Assembly (NCBI RefSeq): GCF_001279525.1
Contig: NZ_LGDY01000165.1
Location: 1-64,000 of the forward strand
From: Nocardia sp. NRRL S-836
GTDB lineage: Bacteria > Actinomycetota > Actinomycetes > Mycobacteriales > Pseudonocardiaceae
Length of the DNA: 64,000 nt
Reading direction: 5' to 3'
Shown: piece by piece, positions 53,138 to 62,033 of the stretch
Position numbering within the stretch: the stretch's first letter is position 1
How the letters are laid out: each line of letters opens with the position of its first letter
Notes under the pieces: generated by a model
Told to the model about the DNA's origin: nothing
Seen by the model: only the letters and a program-made list of their open reading frames with translations
Databases searched by the model: none
Position numbers and translations under genes: made by a program

Positions 53138-54456
53138 TCCCGGTCCCGTTCCTGGTCCTGGCGCAGGCCGAGCTGCTCGCGTCGGTGCTTGTCGGCGGCA
53201 CCGGGTTGTCGTTGCTGTGCCTGGTGATCGGCCTGCGGGTGCTCGTGTGGTGGGGGCACCGGGCGTGGGCGCACCGGGCGGCCGAACGCACCCGCACCCG
53301 GCTGCGGGAGGCCTTCCTGCGCACACCGGGCACCAGAGCGGGCGAGGTCGCGACGCTGGTCACGCGGGGCGTGCACGACGTCACGCCGTACGTCGTCGGG
53401 TACCTGCCGCAGCAGGTCCTCGCGGTCACCGTGCCGCTGGCGGTCGTGGTCAGGCTGGCGTTCGCGGACCTCACGGCGGCGCTGACGATCCTCGTGACGC
53501 TGCCGCTGCTCCCGGTCTTCGGTGCGCTGGTCGGTGCGCACACCCGCGAGCGGACCGCGCGGCAGTGGGACGCGCTGGCCGCACTCGGCGGGCACTTCCT
53601 GGACGTGGTCAAGGGCATCGGCACGCTGCGGGCCTTCGGGCGGGCACAGGCGCAGTCGGCCACGGTCCGCGAGCTGGCCGCGCGGCACCTGGCCGAGACG
53701 ATGTCGGCGCTGCGGGTGGCGTTCCTGTCGGCGTTCGTGCTGGAGCTGGTGGCCACGATGTCCGTGGCGCTGGTCGCGGTGCCGGTCGGGCTGCGGCTGC
53801 TCGGCGGCGGCGTGCCGCTGCACACCGCGCTGCTCGTGCTCTTCCTCGCGCCGGAAGCGTTTCTGCCGTTGCGTGCCGCCGGGGCGCAGTACCACGCGAG
53901 CGCGCAGGGGCGTGAGGTGCTGACCAAGGTTCCGGCGCCCGTCGGCCACACCGGCCTGACGCCGCCGGACCTGGCGCGGGCCGAGATCGTGTTCGACGAC
54001 GTGAGCGTGCGCAGCCTGCGGAACTTCTCGCTGCGGATCGAGCCCGGCGAACGGGTGGCGCTGGTCGGCCCGAGCGGGGCGGGCAAGAGCACGGTCCTGG
54101 GGCTGCTGCTGGGGTTCGTGCGGCCCGACACCGGCCGGGTCCTGGTCGGCGGCGTGGACCTGCGCGAGATCGACCGCGACCAGTGGCTGGCGGCGCTGGC
54201 GTGGGTGCCGCAGCGGCCGACGCTCGTACCCCCGAACCTCTCGTCCGGCGAACGGCAGCGGGTCGCGCTCGCCACCGCGCTCGACCGGCGGCAGGCCGGG
54301 CTGTTCCTGCTGGACGAACCGACCGCGCACCTCGACGCGGAGACGGAGGCGCTCGTGCTGGAAGCCACGAGGGAGTTCACGAAGGGCCGCACCGCCGTGA
54401 TCGTGGCGCACCGGCCGGCGCTGCTGCGCGAGGTCACGAGGGTGGTGGCGGTGTGA
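53107..54456 (+). CDS. cydD: CydD-type ABC transporter half with compact ATPase domain
   Basis: A 449-residue protein with an N-terminal six-helix membrane region and a C-terminal ATPase. Walker A GPSGAGKST, Walker B LFLLDEPTAHLD and switch His (VIVAHRPAL) are present. The Q-loop segment WVPQRPTLVPPNL runs directly into the signature LSSGERQRVALA. The helical subdomain of about 45 residues between them is absent. Usual CydD is about 550 residues. CydDC exports cysteine/glutathione-type thiols or aids heme-bd assembly. The reading frame is intact. Confidence 0.82.
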   Translation: MVDRRHLLALIPVPFLVLAQAELLASVLVGGTGLSLLCLVIGLRVLVWWGHRAWAHRAAERTRTRLREAFLRTPGTRAGEVATLVTRGVHDVTPYVVGYLPQQVLAVTVPLAVVVRLAFADLTAALTILVTLPLLPVFGALVGAHTRERTARQWDALAALGGHFLDVVKGIGTLRAFGRAQAQSATVRELAARHLAETMSALRVAFLSAFVLELVATMSVALVAVPVGLRLLGGGVPLHTALLVLFLAPEAFLPLRAAGAQYHASAQGREVLTKVPAPVGHTGLTPPDLARAEIVFDDVSVRSLRNFSLRIEPGERVALVGPSGAGKSTVLGLLLGFVRPDTGRVLVGGVDLREIDRDQWLAALAWVPQRPTLVPPNLSSGERQRVALATALDRRQAGLFLLDEPTAHLDAETEALVLEATREFTKGRTAVIVAHRPALLREVTRVVAV

Positions 54457-55754
54457 AGCTCGCGGTCCTCGTCGGCACGCTCGCCGAACTGGCCGGTGTC
54501 GGCCTGACCGCCACGGCGACCTGGCTGGTCGTGCGGGCCGCCGAGCACCCGCCGGTGCAGGCGCTGACCGTCGCGATCGTCGCCGTGCGCACGCTCGCGC
54601 TGGCCAAGGGCGCGTTGCGCTACCTGGAACGCCTGACCAGCCACCGGGCCGTGCTCGGCGAGGCCGTCGAGCTGCGCGGCCGGGTCTACGACGAGTTGGC
54701 GAACCGCACGCACGTCCCGTCCGGCACCGCGCTCACCCGGATCGTCACGAACGTCGACCAGCACCTCGACGCCCGGCTCCGCACGACGCTGCCGTGGCTC
54801 ACCGCCGCGCTGACCGGCGCGGTCGTGGCCGCGGTCTCCGGGTTCTCGCTGCCGCTGGTCGCCGGTCTGCTGATCAACCTCGCCCTGCTCCCCTGGCTCG
54901 CCACGCGCACGCGGGAGGACCTCACGCCGTTGCGCGCCCGGCTCACCGAGCAGGCCACCGAACTGGTCCACAGCCGTGAGGAGCTGATCGCGCACGGCCT
55001 GTTCGCCGACCGGCTCGCCCAGGCCACCACGACCGCGAAGGCGTTGTCCCGCAAGGAACGCACCCGCGACCTGACACCGTTCGCGATCGCCGTCCAGTTC
55101 GGCGCGGCGCTGCTGGTGCTCGCGCAGCACGAACCCGCGTGGCTGGTCCTGGCCGCCATCGCGGTGTTCGAGCTCACCGTCCCGCTCGCCGCACTGGCCA
55201 GACCGGCCCCGGAGCCGACCGGCGAACCGGAACCGGCCGAGGTGCACGACATCCCGGTCCTGCACGGCAGAACGGCGATCGTCGGCCCGAGCGGGTCGGG
55301 CAAGACCACGCTGCTCAACGCCATCGCCCACCGGCTCGAACCCAGCGGGGGCGCGCTGGCCGACGCGCACGTCTTCCACACCACGGTCCGCACCAACGTC
55401 CTGCTGGCCAAACCCGGTGCCACGCAGGAGGAGCTCGACCGGGCCGCGCGGATCACCGAGCTGGACCTCGACTGGGACCGGGTCGTCGGCGAGCGCGGCG
55501 AGGAGATCTCCGGCGGCCAGCGGCAGCGCCTGGTCCTCACCCGGTCGGTGCTCGCACACCCCGAGGTGCTGCTGCTGGACGAACCGACGGAGGGCCTCGA
55601 CCCGAGGCAGGCCGACCGCGTGCTGCGCCAGGTCCTCGACGACTGCGGCGGCACGGCGCTCGTCGTGACCCACCGCGAGGAGCAGCTAGCGCTCTTCGAC
55701 CACGTGCACCATCGGGGGCCGGTCGGCGACGAGCACATCGGCCGAGTCGGGTAG
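54453..55754 (+). CDS. cydC: CydC-type ABC transporter half (short form)
   Basis: A 433-residue partner of CydD. The N-terminal membrane region starts VKLAVLVGTLAELAGVGLTA. The ATPase has Walker A GPSGSGKTT, the complete helical region with RTNVLLAKPGATQEELDRAA, the signature ISGGQRQRLVLTRSVL, Walker B VLLLDEPTEGLD and VVTHREE. It is also short for the family (usually about 550). The GTG overlaps the cydD stop. Its last 69 bp overlap the convergent gpgS end. Confidence 0.83.
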   Translation: MKLAVLVGTLAELAGVGLTATATWLVVRAAEHPPVQALTVAIVAVRTLALAKGALRYLERLTSHRAVLGEAVELRGRVYDELANRTHVPSGTALTRIVTNVDQHLDARLRTTLPWLTAALTGAVVAAVSGFSLPLVAGLLINLALLPWLATRTREDLTPLRARLTEQATELVHSREELIAHGLFADRLAQATTTAKALSRKERTRDLTPFAIAVQFGAALLVLAQHEPAWLVLAAIAVFELTVPLAALARPAPEPTGEPEPAEVHDIPVLHGRTAIVGPSGSGKTTLLNAIAHRLEPSGGALADAHVFHTTVRTNVLLAKPGATQEELDRAARITELDLDWDRVVGERGEEISGGQRQRLVLTRSVLAHPEVLLLDEPTEGLDPRQADRVLRQVLDDCGGTALVVTHREEQLALFDHVHHRGPVGDEHIGRVG

Positions 55755-56597
55755 CCACTCGCCGTCGACCTGCACGAACTGCGTCAACGGCCCGGACTCC
55801 AGCGGCACCCCGCAGCGGGCCAGCGCGGTGCCCATGATCTGCGCGGACATCACGCCGAGCTGCAGCAGCGACCGGTTGCGGTGCTTGCGCACCCCCAGGT
55901 TCACCTGCGCGAGCGCCGGCAGCCCGTAGATCCGGTGCGCGTCCAGCAGCAGCCCGATCTCCACGCCGTAGCCCGCGGCGAACGGCACGGACTCCAGGAA
56001 GGACCGGGTGGCCGCGTACTCGCCGCCCAGCGGCTGCACCACGCCGGACAGCTCCGGCCGCAGCGTGTTCAGCAACGGCCGTGCCACCAGCTCGGTGACC
56101 CGTCCGCCGCCCGTGCTCTCCAACCGCAAGGGCCGCCGGTAGAAACCCTTCACCAGGTGCACGTCGTCGTGCAGCAGCAACGGTCCCAGCAACGCCGTCA
56201 CGAACGCCGTCTCCGGGTCGACCAGGTCGGAGTCGAGGAAGACGACCAGGTCACCGGTGGTCGCGGCCAGCGACCGCCACAGCACCTCGCCCTTGCCGGG
56301 CACCGGTTCCAGCCACGGCACGACGTCCTCGCGGGACACCACCCGCGCGCCCGCCGCCGCGGCCACCTCGGCGGTCCGGTCGGTGGAGCCGGAGTCCACC
56401 ACGACCAGCTCGTCCACCAGCGTCCCGAGCAACGGCCGCACGACCGCGACGACGGCGCCGACGGTCTCCTCCTCGTCCAGCGCCGGCAGGACCACCGACA
56501 CGGTCCGGCCGCGCTTCAACGCCACCAGCTCGCCGGCCGTCCAGGACGGCTGCTGCCAGGTGTGCGTGCCGAACCAGTCCTCCACCACGGGCAGCAT
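55686..56597 (-). CDS. gpgS: Glucosyl-3-phosphoglycerate synthase
   Basis: A 303-residue GT81 glycosyltransferase that transfers glucose from UDP-glucose to 3-phosphoglycerate, the first step to glucosylglycerate and methylglucose lipopolysaccharides. Motifs that match mycobacterial GpgS, from recall, include VLPALDEEETVGAVV, VVDSGSTDRTAEV, the metal-binding VFLDSDLVDP and GYGVEIGLLLD. The ATG overlaps the stop of the small folP-like gene (TGATG). The order folP2-gpgS is the same in M. tuberculosis. Confidence 0.92.
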   Translation of the reverse strand: MLPVVEDWFGTHTWQQPSWTAGELVALKRGRTVSVVLPALDEEETVGAVVAVVRPLLGTLVDELVVVDSGSTDRTAEVAAAAGARVVSREDVVPWLEPVPGKGEVLWRSLAATTGDLVVFLDSDLVDPETAFVTALLGPLLLHDDVHLVKGFYRRPLRLESTGGGRVTELVARPLLNTLRPELSGVVQPLGGEYAATRSFLESVPFAAGYGVEIGLLLDAHRIYGLPALAQVNLGVRKHRNRSLLQLGVMSAQIMGTALARCGVPLESGPLTQFVQVDGEWLPDSADVLVADRPPMVHVVEER

Positions 56598-56935
56598 CAG
56601 GCGAGCGCCCGCACGGCCCTGGCGGGCGGGCGGGTTCCCGTCACGCTCGCGACCATCTCCACGACCTTCCTCGCCTGCCGCACGTCCGCCGCCCGCACCG
56701 CGCGGGCTCCGGACAGCGCGGCCACCGTCGCCGCCGCGAGGGTGAAGTCCTCGTCCCCCGGCGGAATCGTCACCACGTCCACCGTTTCGCTGAGCGACGG
56801 CAGCTCCAGCTCGCCCTCGAACTCGACGACGTCGGCGCCGTCGGCGACGGCCTGGTCCACCGCGTCGGCGCTGGTCAGGTGTGCGACGACCAGGACGCGG
56901 TCTTCCGGCAGCTCACTGACGCGGAATCGGTTCAC
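56597..56935 (-). CDS. Shrunken dihydropteroate-synthase-like protein (FolP2 remnant)
   Basis: A 112-residue protein. The last 40 residues (ARAVRAADVRQARKVVEMV and TGTRPPARAVRALA) match the C-terminal end of FolP2-type dihydropteroate synthases, and ADGADVVEF recalls a barrel strand. The N-terminal two thirds of a normal 280-residue DHPS, including the pterin and pABA sites, are missing or compressed. It cannot be a normal folate enzyme. Its TGA overlaps the gpgS ATG, and it sits where folP2 lies in mycobacteria. It may survive as a coupling or regulatory partner. Confidence 0.65.
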   Translation of the reverse strand: MNRFRVSELPEDRVLVVAHLTSADAVDQAVADGADVVEFEGELELPSLSETVDVVTIPPGDEDFTLAAATVAALSGARAVRAADVRQARKVVEMVASVTGTRPPARAVRALA

Positions 56936-56974
56936 GCCACCCAGCGTAAACAGTGACCTGACTCACAGCTTCTT

Positions 56975-57011
56975 GCTACCCATGAGTAGCTCTCTGCTTT
57001 ACTCCCGAGTA
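56975..57011. promoter_or_regulatory. Twin operator-like palindromes upstream of the secreted hydrolase
   Basis: GCTACCCATGAGTAGC (56975-56990; 14 of 16 symmetric) and TACTCCCGAGTA (57000-57011; perfect 5-base arms) have centres 23 bp apart. They share the TAC...GTA form typical of TetR-type operators. They lie 42-78 bp before the start of the hydrolase gene. Confidence 0.5.
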
Positions 57012-57052
57012 GCAACCCTGTGTGATCTACGTCATGGTCAAGGAGGACCAGC

Positions 57053-58546
57053 GTGCGACGATCACTTGTTCTGGTCCTGGTACTCCTCGCGACCCTGCTC
57101 GGTGCCCCTGTGGCCGACGCGGCTCCCGGACACCAGATCTCGTACAAGTCCATCCCCGGCGTCGGCGGCACCGCCCTCAAGGCGTTCGTCATCGAGCCGA
57201 CCGGTCAGGGCCCCGGCCCGTTCCCGCTGCTCGTCATGCCGTCCAGCTGGGCGGTCCCCAACATCGAGTACGTCGGCGCGGCGGCCAAGCTCGCCAAGGA
57301 GTCCGGCTACGTCGTGGTGAGCTACACCAGCCGCGGCTTCTGGGACTCCGGCGGCGAGATCGACATCGCCGGTCCGGAGACCGTCGGTGACGTCAGCTCG
57401 GTCATCGACTGGGCCATCGCCCACGCCCACGCCGACGCCACGAAGGTCGGCGTCGCCGGGATCTCCTACGGCGCCGGGCAGTCGTTGCTCGCCGCCGCGA
57501 ACGACCGGCGGATCAAGGCGGCCGCGGCGCTGAGCACGTGGACCGACCTGGCCCGCTCGCTGTACCCGAACAGCACCGTGAACAATCAGGCCGTCGAGGT
57601 GCTGCTCGCCGCGGGCCACGCCACCGGGCGGCCGGGACCCGTTCTGCTGGAGGCGGAGGACGCCTACCGCGACGGCCGGTTCTCCGAGGTGGTGCCGATC
57701 TCCGCGGGCCGTTCGGCGGCCTCGAAGATCGAGCAGCTCAACGCCAACGGCACCGCCGTCCTGCTGGGCAACGCCTGGAACGACGGCATGTTCGCGCCCG
57801 GCCAGATCACCGACCTCTACTCCCGGCTGAGCGGCCCGAAACGGCTCATGCTGTCACCGGGCGACCACGCCACCGCCGAGCTGTTCGGCGCGGCGGGGCT
57901 GCCCAACGAGATCTGGGAGGCCACCGGCCGCTGGTTCGACCGGTACGTCAAGGGCACGGCCAACGGCGTCGACGCCGAGCAGCCGGTGCAGCTCAAGCCC
58001 AACAACGGCGGCCCGTGGCGGAAGTTCGGCGCGTGGCCGGACGGCGCCACCGACACGGTGCAGCTCGACGGCCGCAGGATCACCGCCGGGTGGAACACCG
58101 TCGCCGACAGCGGCACGATCCTGCTCTCCGGTGCGCTGCAAGGGTTCCTGAACATCCCGACCGGGGTGTCGCTGCCGCTGGTCGACCGCAACGTCGCCGG
58201 TGTGTGGAACGGGCCGCGGTATCCGGCCGGCGCGACCGTCGCGGGCACGCCGAGGCTGAAGCTCACGGTGACGCCCAGCGCGGAGACGACCACGTTGTTC
58301 GCCTACCTGTACGAGGTCGGCCCGCTCGGCCTGGGCGCGCTGGTCACGCACAAGCCGGTGAAGGTGACCGGCGCCGGGCGCACGCAGACGCTCGACGTGG
58401 CGCTGGAACCCACGCTGTGGAACGTCGCCGCGGGCAACCGGCTCGCGCTGGTGGTCGACACGGTGGACCCGCGCTACCTCAGCGAGTCGACCCGCGGCTC
58501 GACCGTCACGTTCGGACCGTCGAGCCTCACGGTTCCGAAGGGGTGA
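57053..58546 (+). CDS. Secreted alpha/beta hydrolase (CocE/X-Pro dipeptidase-like)
   Basis: A 497-residue exported hydrolase with a signal peptide (SLVLVLVLLATLLGAPVADA). The alpha/beta hydrolase domain has the nucleophile elbow GISYG, an Asp in LGNAWNDGMF and a His in LSPGDHATAE. The C-terminal beta jelly-roll (GTPRLKLTVTPSAETTTLFAYLYEV) is like that of CocE/NonD esterases and X-Pro dipeptidyl peptidases. It should cleave an ester or peptide outside the cell. The GTG follows AAGGAGG. Twin palindromes upstream suggest control by a TetR-type regulator. Confidence 0.83.
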   Translation: MRRSLVLVLVLLATLLGAPVADAAPGHQISYKSIPGVGGTALKAFVIEPTGQGPGPFPLLVMPSSWAVPNIEYVGAAAKLAKESGYVVVSYTSRGFWDSGGEIDIAGPETVGDVSSVIDWAIAHAHADATKVGVAGISYGAGQSLLAAANDRRIKAAAALSTWTDLARSLYPNSTVNNQAVEVLLAAGHATGRPGPVLLEAEDAYRDGRFSEVVPISAGRSAASKIEQLNANGTAVLLGNAWNDGMFAPGQITDLYSRLSGPKRLMLSPGDHATAELFGAAGLPNEIWEATGRWFDRYVKGTANGVDAEQPVQLKPNNGGPWRKFGAWPDGATDTVQLDGRRITAGWNTVADSGTILLSGALQGFLNIPTGVSLPLVDRNVAGVWNGPRYPAGATVAGTPRLKLTVTPSAETTTLFAYLYEVGPLGLGALVTHKPVKVTGAGRTQTLDVALEPTLWNVAAGNRLALVVDTVDPRYLSESTRGSTVTFGPSSLTVPKG

Positions 58547-58556
58547 GAATGTCCGG

Positions 58557-59606
58557 GTGGACCTCACCCGGCAGCAGGTGCTCCGCCACCGGATCCATCA
58601 GCACGAGCTGGACCGGCGGGTCTCCGACGCGGCCGAGCTCGCGGTGTTCTCCCTGGGCGTCCAGGACAACACCGCCGGCTCGGCCCTGCTGAGCCTCGCC
58701 GCCCGGCTGACCACGCCCACCACCGGCGACTTCACCGTCACGTGGTCGGTGCGCGGTGCACCGCACCTGCACCGCGACGGTGAGCTGAAGGCGTTCGCCC
58801 GCGCGCTGTGGCCGTGGAGCGACGCCGACGCCCGTGCCCGCGCCTCCCGGCCCAAGGTCGACGACCTGCTGGCGGCGTTGAAGCACGTCGCCACGGCCAT
58901 GCGGTCGATCGTCACGAAGCCGATGACCAAGGGCGACGTGAGCGCCGCGCTGACCCCGTTGGCTCCCAAACAGACCGTCGAGGACTGCCGGGGCTGCCGG
59001 ACCGCGCACGTCAGCGACCCGATCTTCCGGCTCGCCGCGCTGCCCGCCGGTCTGCGGATCCTGCCGGAGTGCAAGACCGTGACGTTCGAACGCATCCACG
59101 GCTGGCCGGGCGTGCCGCGCAAGACGGCGGGCTTCGCCGAGCTGGTGCACCGGTACCTGACGCTGCACGGGCCGGCCGGACCGTCCGAAGTGGCCGCGTA
59201 CTTCGGCACGACCGTGCGCGAGGTCAAGAAGAGGTGGCCCGACGACCTGGTCGAGGTGAGCGTCGAGGGCCGGCCGGCGTGGCTGCCGGACGGCCTGGAG
59301 ATCGCCGACGCCGCACCGCCGGAGGTCAGGTTCCTGCCGCCGACCGATCCCTACCTGCAGGCGCGGGACCGCGACCTGCTGCTGCCGGACAAGGCCGCGC
59401 AGAAGGACGTCTTCCGCGTTCTGGGCCGCCGCGGCGCCGTGCTCGTGGACGGCGAGATCGCGGGCTCCTGGCAGGGCAGGGTGGTGTCCGGCAAGCGGTT
59501 CGAGGTGACGGTCACGCCGTACCGGCCGCTGCCCGACCTCCTGCCGGAGGCCCAGTTCCTGGCCCAGGTCAAGGGACTAGCGCAGGCAAGCGTCCAGAGC
59601 GACTGA
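58557..59606 (+). CDS. Winged-helix DNA-binding protein (HTH_42/AlkX-like)
   Basis: A 349-residue protein of the winged-helix family related to YcaQ/AlkX DNA glycosylases. It opens DLTRQQVLRHRIHQHELDRRV and shows VFSLGVQDNTAGSALLSLA, LVHRYLTLHGPAGPSEVAAYFG and FLPPTDPYLQARDRDLLLPD. Some family members unhook DNA crosslinks. A repair role here is an inference. It starts 10 bp after the hydrolase stop and its 3' end overlaps the convergent LOG gene by 30 bp. Confidence 0.8.
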   Translation: MDLTRQQVLRHRIHQHELDRRVSDAAELAVFSLGVQDNTAGSALLSLAARLTTPTTGDFTVTWSVRGAPHLHRDGELKAFARALWPWSDADARARASRPKVDDLLAALKHVATAMRSIVTKPMTKGDVSAALTPLAPKQTVEDCRGCRTAHVSDPIFRLAALPAGLRILPECKTVTFERIHGWPGVPRKTAGFAELVHRYLTLHGPAGPSEVAAYFGTTVREVKKRWPDDLVEVSVEGRPAWLPDGLEIADAAPPEVRFLPPTDPYLQARDRDLLLPDKAAQKDVFRVLGRRGAVLVDGEIAGSWQGRVVSGKRFEVTVTPYRPLPDLLPEAQFLAQVKGLAQASVQSD

Positions 59607-60110
59607 CACGTCGTCGGTCACGACGAGCGAGCCCAGCGCGGCGTGCGAGACGAAACCCTTGTCCCGCAGCTCGGTCAGCCACTCGACGAGTCCCTTGTAG
59701 TGGTTGTCGACGTCGAGCAGCACGACCGGCTTGGCGTGCATCCCCAGCACCCCGGCCGTCCACACCTCGAAGAACTCCTCCGCGGTGCCGATGCCGCCGG
59801 GCAGCGTTAGGAACGCGTCGGCCTTCTCGTCCATCATCCGCTTGCGCTCGCGCATGGTGTCCACGACGTGCAGCTCCGTCGAGTCCCTGTCGGCGATCTC
59901 CCTGGTGGCCAGGCCCTTCGGGATGACGCCGTACGTGCTCGCGCCACCGGCGCGCGCCTCACGGGCGACCGCGCCCATCATCGACGTCTGCCCGCCACCC
60001 CACACGAGGTTCCACCCGCGCGCGGCGATCTGCCGTCCCACCTCGGCGGCGAGGTCCACGTAGCTCTGGGGAACGGTGGCCAGACTGCCGCAGTACACAG
60101 CCACGTACAT
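59577..60110 (-). CDS. LOG-family protein (cytokinin riboside phosphate phosphoribohydrolase-like), second copy
   Basis: A 177-residue protein of the lysine-decarboxylase-like/LOG fold. GGGQTSMMGAVAREA and the PGGIGTAEEFFE motif (PGGxGTxxE) hold the catalytic Arg/Glu region. It should release a base from a nucleoside 5'-monophosphate. Its ATG overlaps the stop of the first LOG gene (TGATG). Two consecutive LOG paralogues are unusual. Confidence 0.85.
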   Translation of the reverse strand: MYVAVYCGSLATVPQSYVDLAAEVGRQIAARGWNLVWGGGQTSMMGAVAREARAGGASTYGVIPKGLATREIADRDSTELHVVDTMRERKRMMDEKADAFLTLPGGIGTAEEFFEVWTAGVLGMHAKPVVLLDVDNHYKGLVEWLTELRDKGFVSHAALGSLVVTDDVSVALDACLR

Positions 60111-60889
60111 CAGTGTGCGTCCGCCCATGCCTGGTGTGCTTCCTTGACCACGCGCACCGCGTCGTCGATGTCGTCGGTGAGGTGCAGCAGCGCGAGGTCC
60201 TTCTCGCCGACCTTGCCGCTCTCCAGCACCGAGCTCTTGATCCAGTCGTACAGGCCCTGCCAGTAGCTCTTGCCGAACAGCACGACCGGGAACTTCGTGA
60301 CCTTCTTCGTCTGCACCAGGGTCAGCGCCTCGAACAGCTCGTCGAGCGTGCCGAAACCACCGGGCAGGCAGATGAACGCCTGCGAGTACTTGATGAACAT
60401 CGTCTTGCGCACGAAGAAGTAGCGGAAGTTCACGCCGAGGTCGACCCACGGGTTGAGCCCCTGCTCGAACGGCAGCTCGATGCCCAGCCCGATGGAGAAC
60501 CCGCCGGCCTCGGAGCACCCGCGGTTGACCGCCTCCATGACACCGGGACCGCCACCGGTGATCGTCGCGAACCCGGCGTTCGCCAGCGCCGCACCGAGCT
60601 CGCGGCCGGTCTGGTACTCCGGGTGGTCCCGCCCGGTGCGCGCCGACCCGAACACCGTGACCGCGCTCGGCACCTCGGCGAGCGCGCCGAAGCCCTCGAC
60701 GAACTCGGCCTGGATCCGCAGCACCCGCCACGGGTCGGTGTGCACCCAGTCCGAGTGCCCGCGCGAGTCGAGCAGGCGCTGGTCGGTGGTGGTGAGCTCG
60801 TCCCTGCGGCCACGGCGCAGCACGACCGGGCCGCGCTGTTTCTCCCTGGGGCGCTCGTCCACGACGCCGTTGTTCTTCTCTTCCGTCAT
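60110..60889 (-). CDS. LOG-family protein, long form
   Basis: A 259-residue LOG-family protein. A charged 75-residue N-terminus precedes the core VTVFGSARTGRDHPEY, GFATITGGGPGVMEAVNRG and the motif LPGGFGTLDELFE. The homologue Rv1205 lies in the same block of M. tuberculosis, from recall. It probably hydrolyses a nucleoside 5'-monophosphate N-glycosidic bond. The ATG at 60889 follows dapE after 16 bp, so an operon dapE-LOG-LOG is likely. Confidence 0.87.
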   Translation of the reverse strand: MTEEKNNGVVDERPREKQRGPVVLRRGRRDELTTTDQRLLDSRGHSDWVHTDPWRVLRIQAEFVEGFGALAEVPSAVTVFGSARTGRDHPEYQTGRELGAALANAGFATITGGGPGVMEAVNRGCSEAGGFSIGLGIELPFEQGLNPWVDLGVNFRYFFVRKTMFIKYSQAFICLPGGFGTLDELFEALTLVQTKKVTKFPVVLFGKSYWQGLYDWIKSSVLESGKVGEKDLALLHLTDDIDDAVRVVKEAHQAWADAH

Positions 60890-60905
60890 CCAATGATCCT
60901 AATGA

Positions 60906-61973
60906 TCAGGCCAGCAGAAAACGCTGAAGCACGTCGAAACAGCCGGTGATCTGTTGGACCGGCACGTTCTCCTGCTGGGTGTGCGCCAGCGTGGGGTCGC
61001 CGGGCCCGAAGTTGACCGCGGGCATGCCCAGCGCCGCGAACCGCGCCACGTCCGTCCACCCCAGCTTGGCCACCGGCGTGCCACCGGCCGCCGCCACGAG
61101 CTCCTGTGCCGCGGGGGCGTTCAGGCCCGGCAGCGCACCGGCCGCGAAGTCCGTGACCGTCACGTCGTAGCCCTCGAACACCTCGCGCAGGTGCTGTTCG
61201 GCCTGTGCCACCGAACGGTCCGGCGCGAACCGGTGGTTGACCGTGAGCACGGCCTCGTCCGGCACGACGTTGCCCGCGACCCCGCCGCTGATCTTCACCG
61301 CCTGCAGGCCCTCGTGGTAGCGGCAGCCGTCGATCTCGGGACGGCGCGGCTCGTAGGCCGCGAGCCGGCGCAGCGCCTCGCCCATGCCGTGGATCGCGTT
61401 CTCGCCCATCCACGCCCGCGCGGTGTGGGCGCGTTTCCCGGTCGTCCTGATCTCGATGCGCATGGTGCCCTGGCAGCCGGCCTCGACCGTGCCGTTGGAC
61501 GGCTCGCAGACGATCGCGAGGTCTCCCCGCAGCCACTCCCCGAGGTCGCGCTCGATGCGGGTGAGCCCGTTGCGCTCGGCCTCGATCTCCTCGCAGTCGT
61601 AGAAGACGAACGTCAGGTCGTGGCGCGCGTCCCCGCTCAGGGCCGCGATCGCGAGCATGACCGCGTCGCCGCCCTTCATGTCCACGGTCCCGCAGCCGTG
61701 CAGGACGTCGCCCTCGCGCCGGCCGGGGAAGTTCTGGTTGACCGGCACGGTGTCGAGGTGCCCGGCGAGCACCACCCGCCGGTCCCTGCCGAGGTTCGTG
61801 CGCGCCAGCACCGCGTTGCCCGATCGGGTGATCTCCAGGTGCGGTGCGTGCAGCCGCAGCGACCGCTCGACCAGGTCCGCGATCTCGGCCTCCTCCCCGG
61901 ACACGCTGCGCACATCCACCAGCGCGGCGGTGAGCTCGATCGGGTCGGCCAGCAGATCAAGGGTGTCGGACAC
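60906..61973 (-). CDS. dapE: Succinyl-diaminopimelate desuccinylase
   Basis: A 355-residue M20 metallohydrolase that removes succinate from N-succinyl-LL-diaminopimelate in lysine and peptidoglycan synthesis. Zinc-site residues appear in [34 protein letters not shown] and LAHTQQENV. Length fits the actinobacterial DapE (about 354). GTG 61973 is chosen because it starts [14 protein letters not shown]. It is divergent from the lipoprotein gene and 0.5 kb from dapD. Confidence 0.92.
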   Translation of the reverse strand: MSDTLDLLADPIELTAALVDVRSVSGEEAEIADLVERSLRLHAPHLEITRSGNAVLARTNLGRDRRVVLAGHLDTVPVNQNFPGRREGDVLHGCGTVDMKGGDAVMLAIAALSGDARHDLTFVFYDCEEIEAERNGLTRIERDLGEWLRGDLAIVCEPSNGTVEAGCQGTMRIEIRTTGKRAHTARAWMGENAIHGMGEALRRLAAYEPRRPEIDGCRYHEGLQAVKISGGVAGNVVPDEAVLTVNHRFAPDRSVAQAEQHLREVFEGYDVTVTDFAAGALPGLNAPAAQELVAAAGGTPVAKLGWTDVARFAALGMPAVNFGPGDPTLAHTQQENVPVQQITGCFDVLQRFLLA

Positions 61974-62033
61974 GACCACCACCCTACTGTCGCCACTTGG
62001 GCGTTGGGCCGTTCGGCCGATAGCGTGCGGCGC

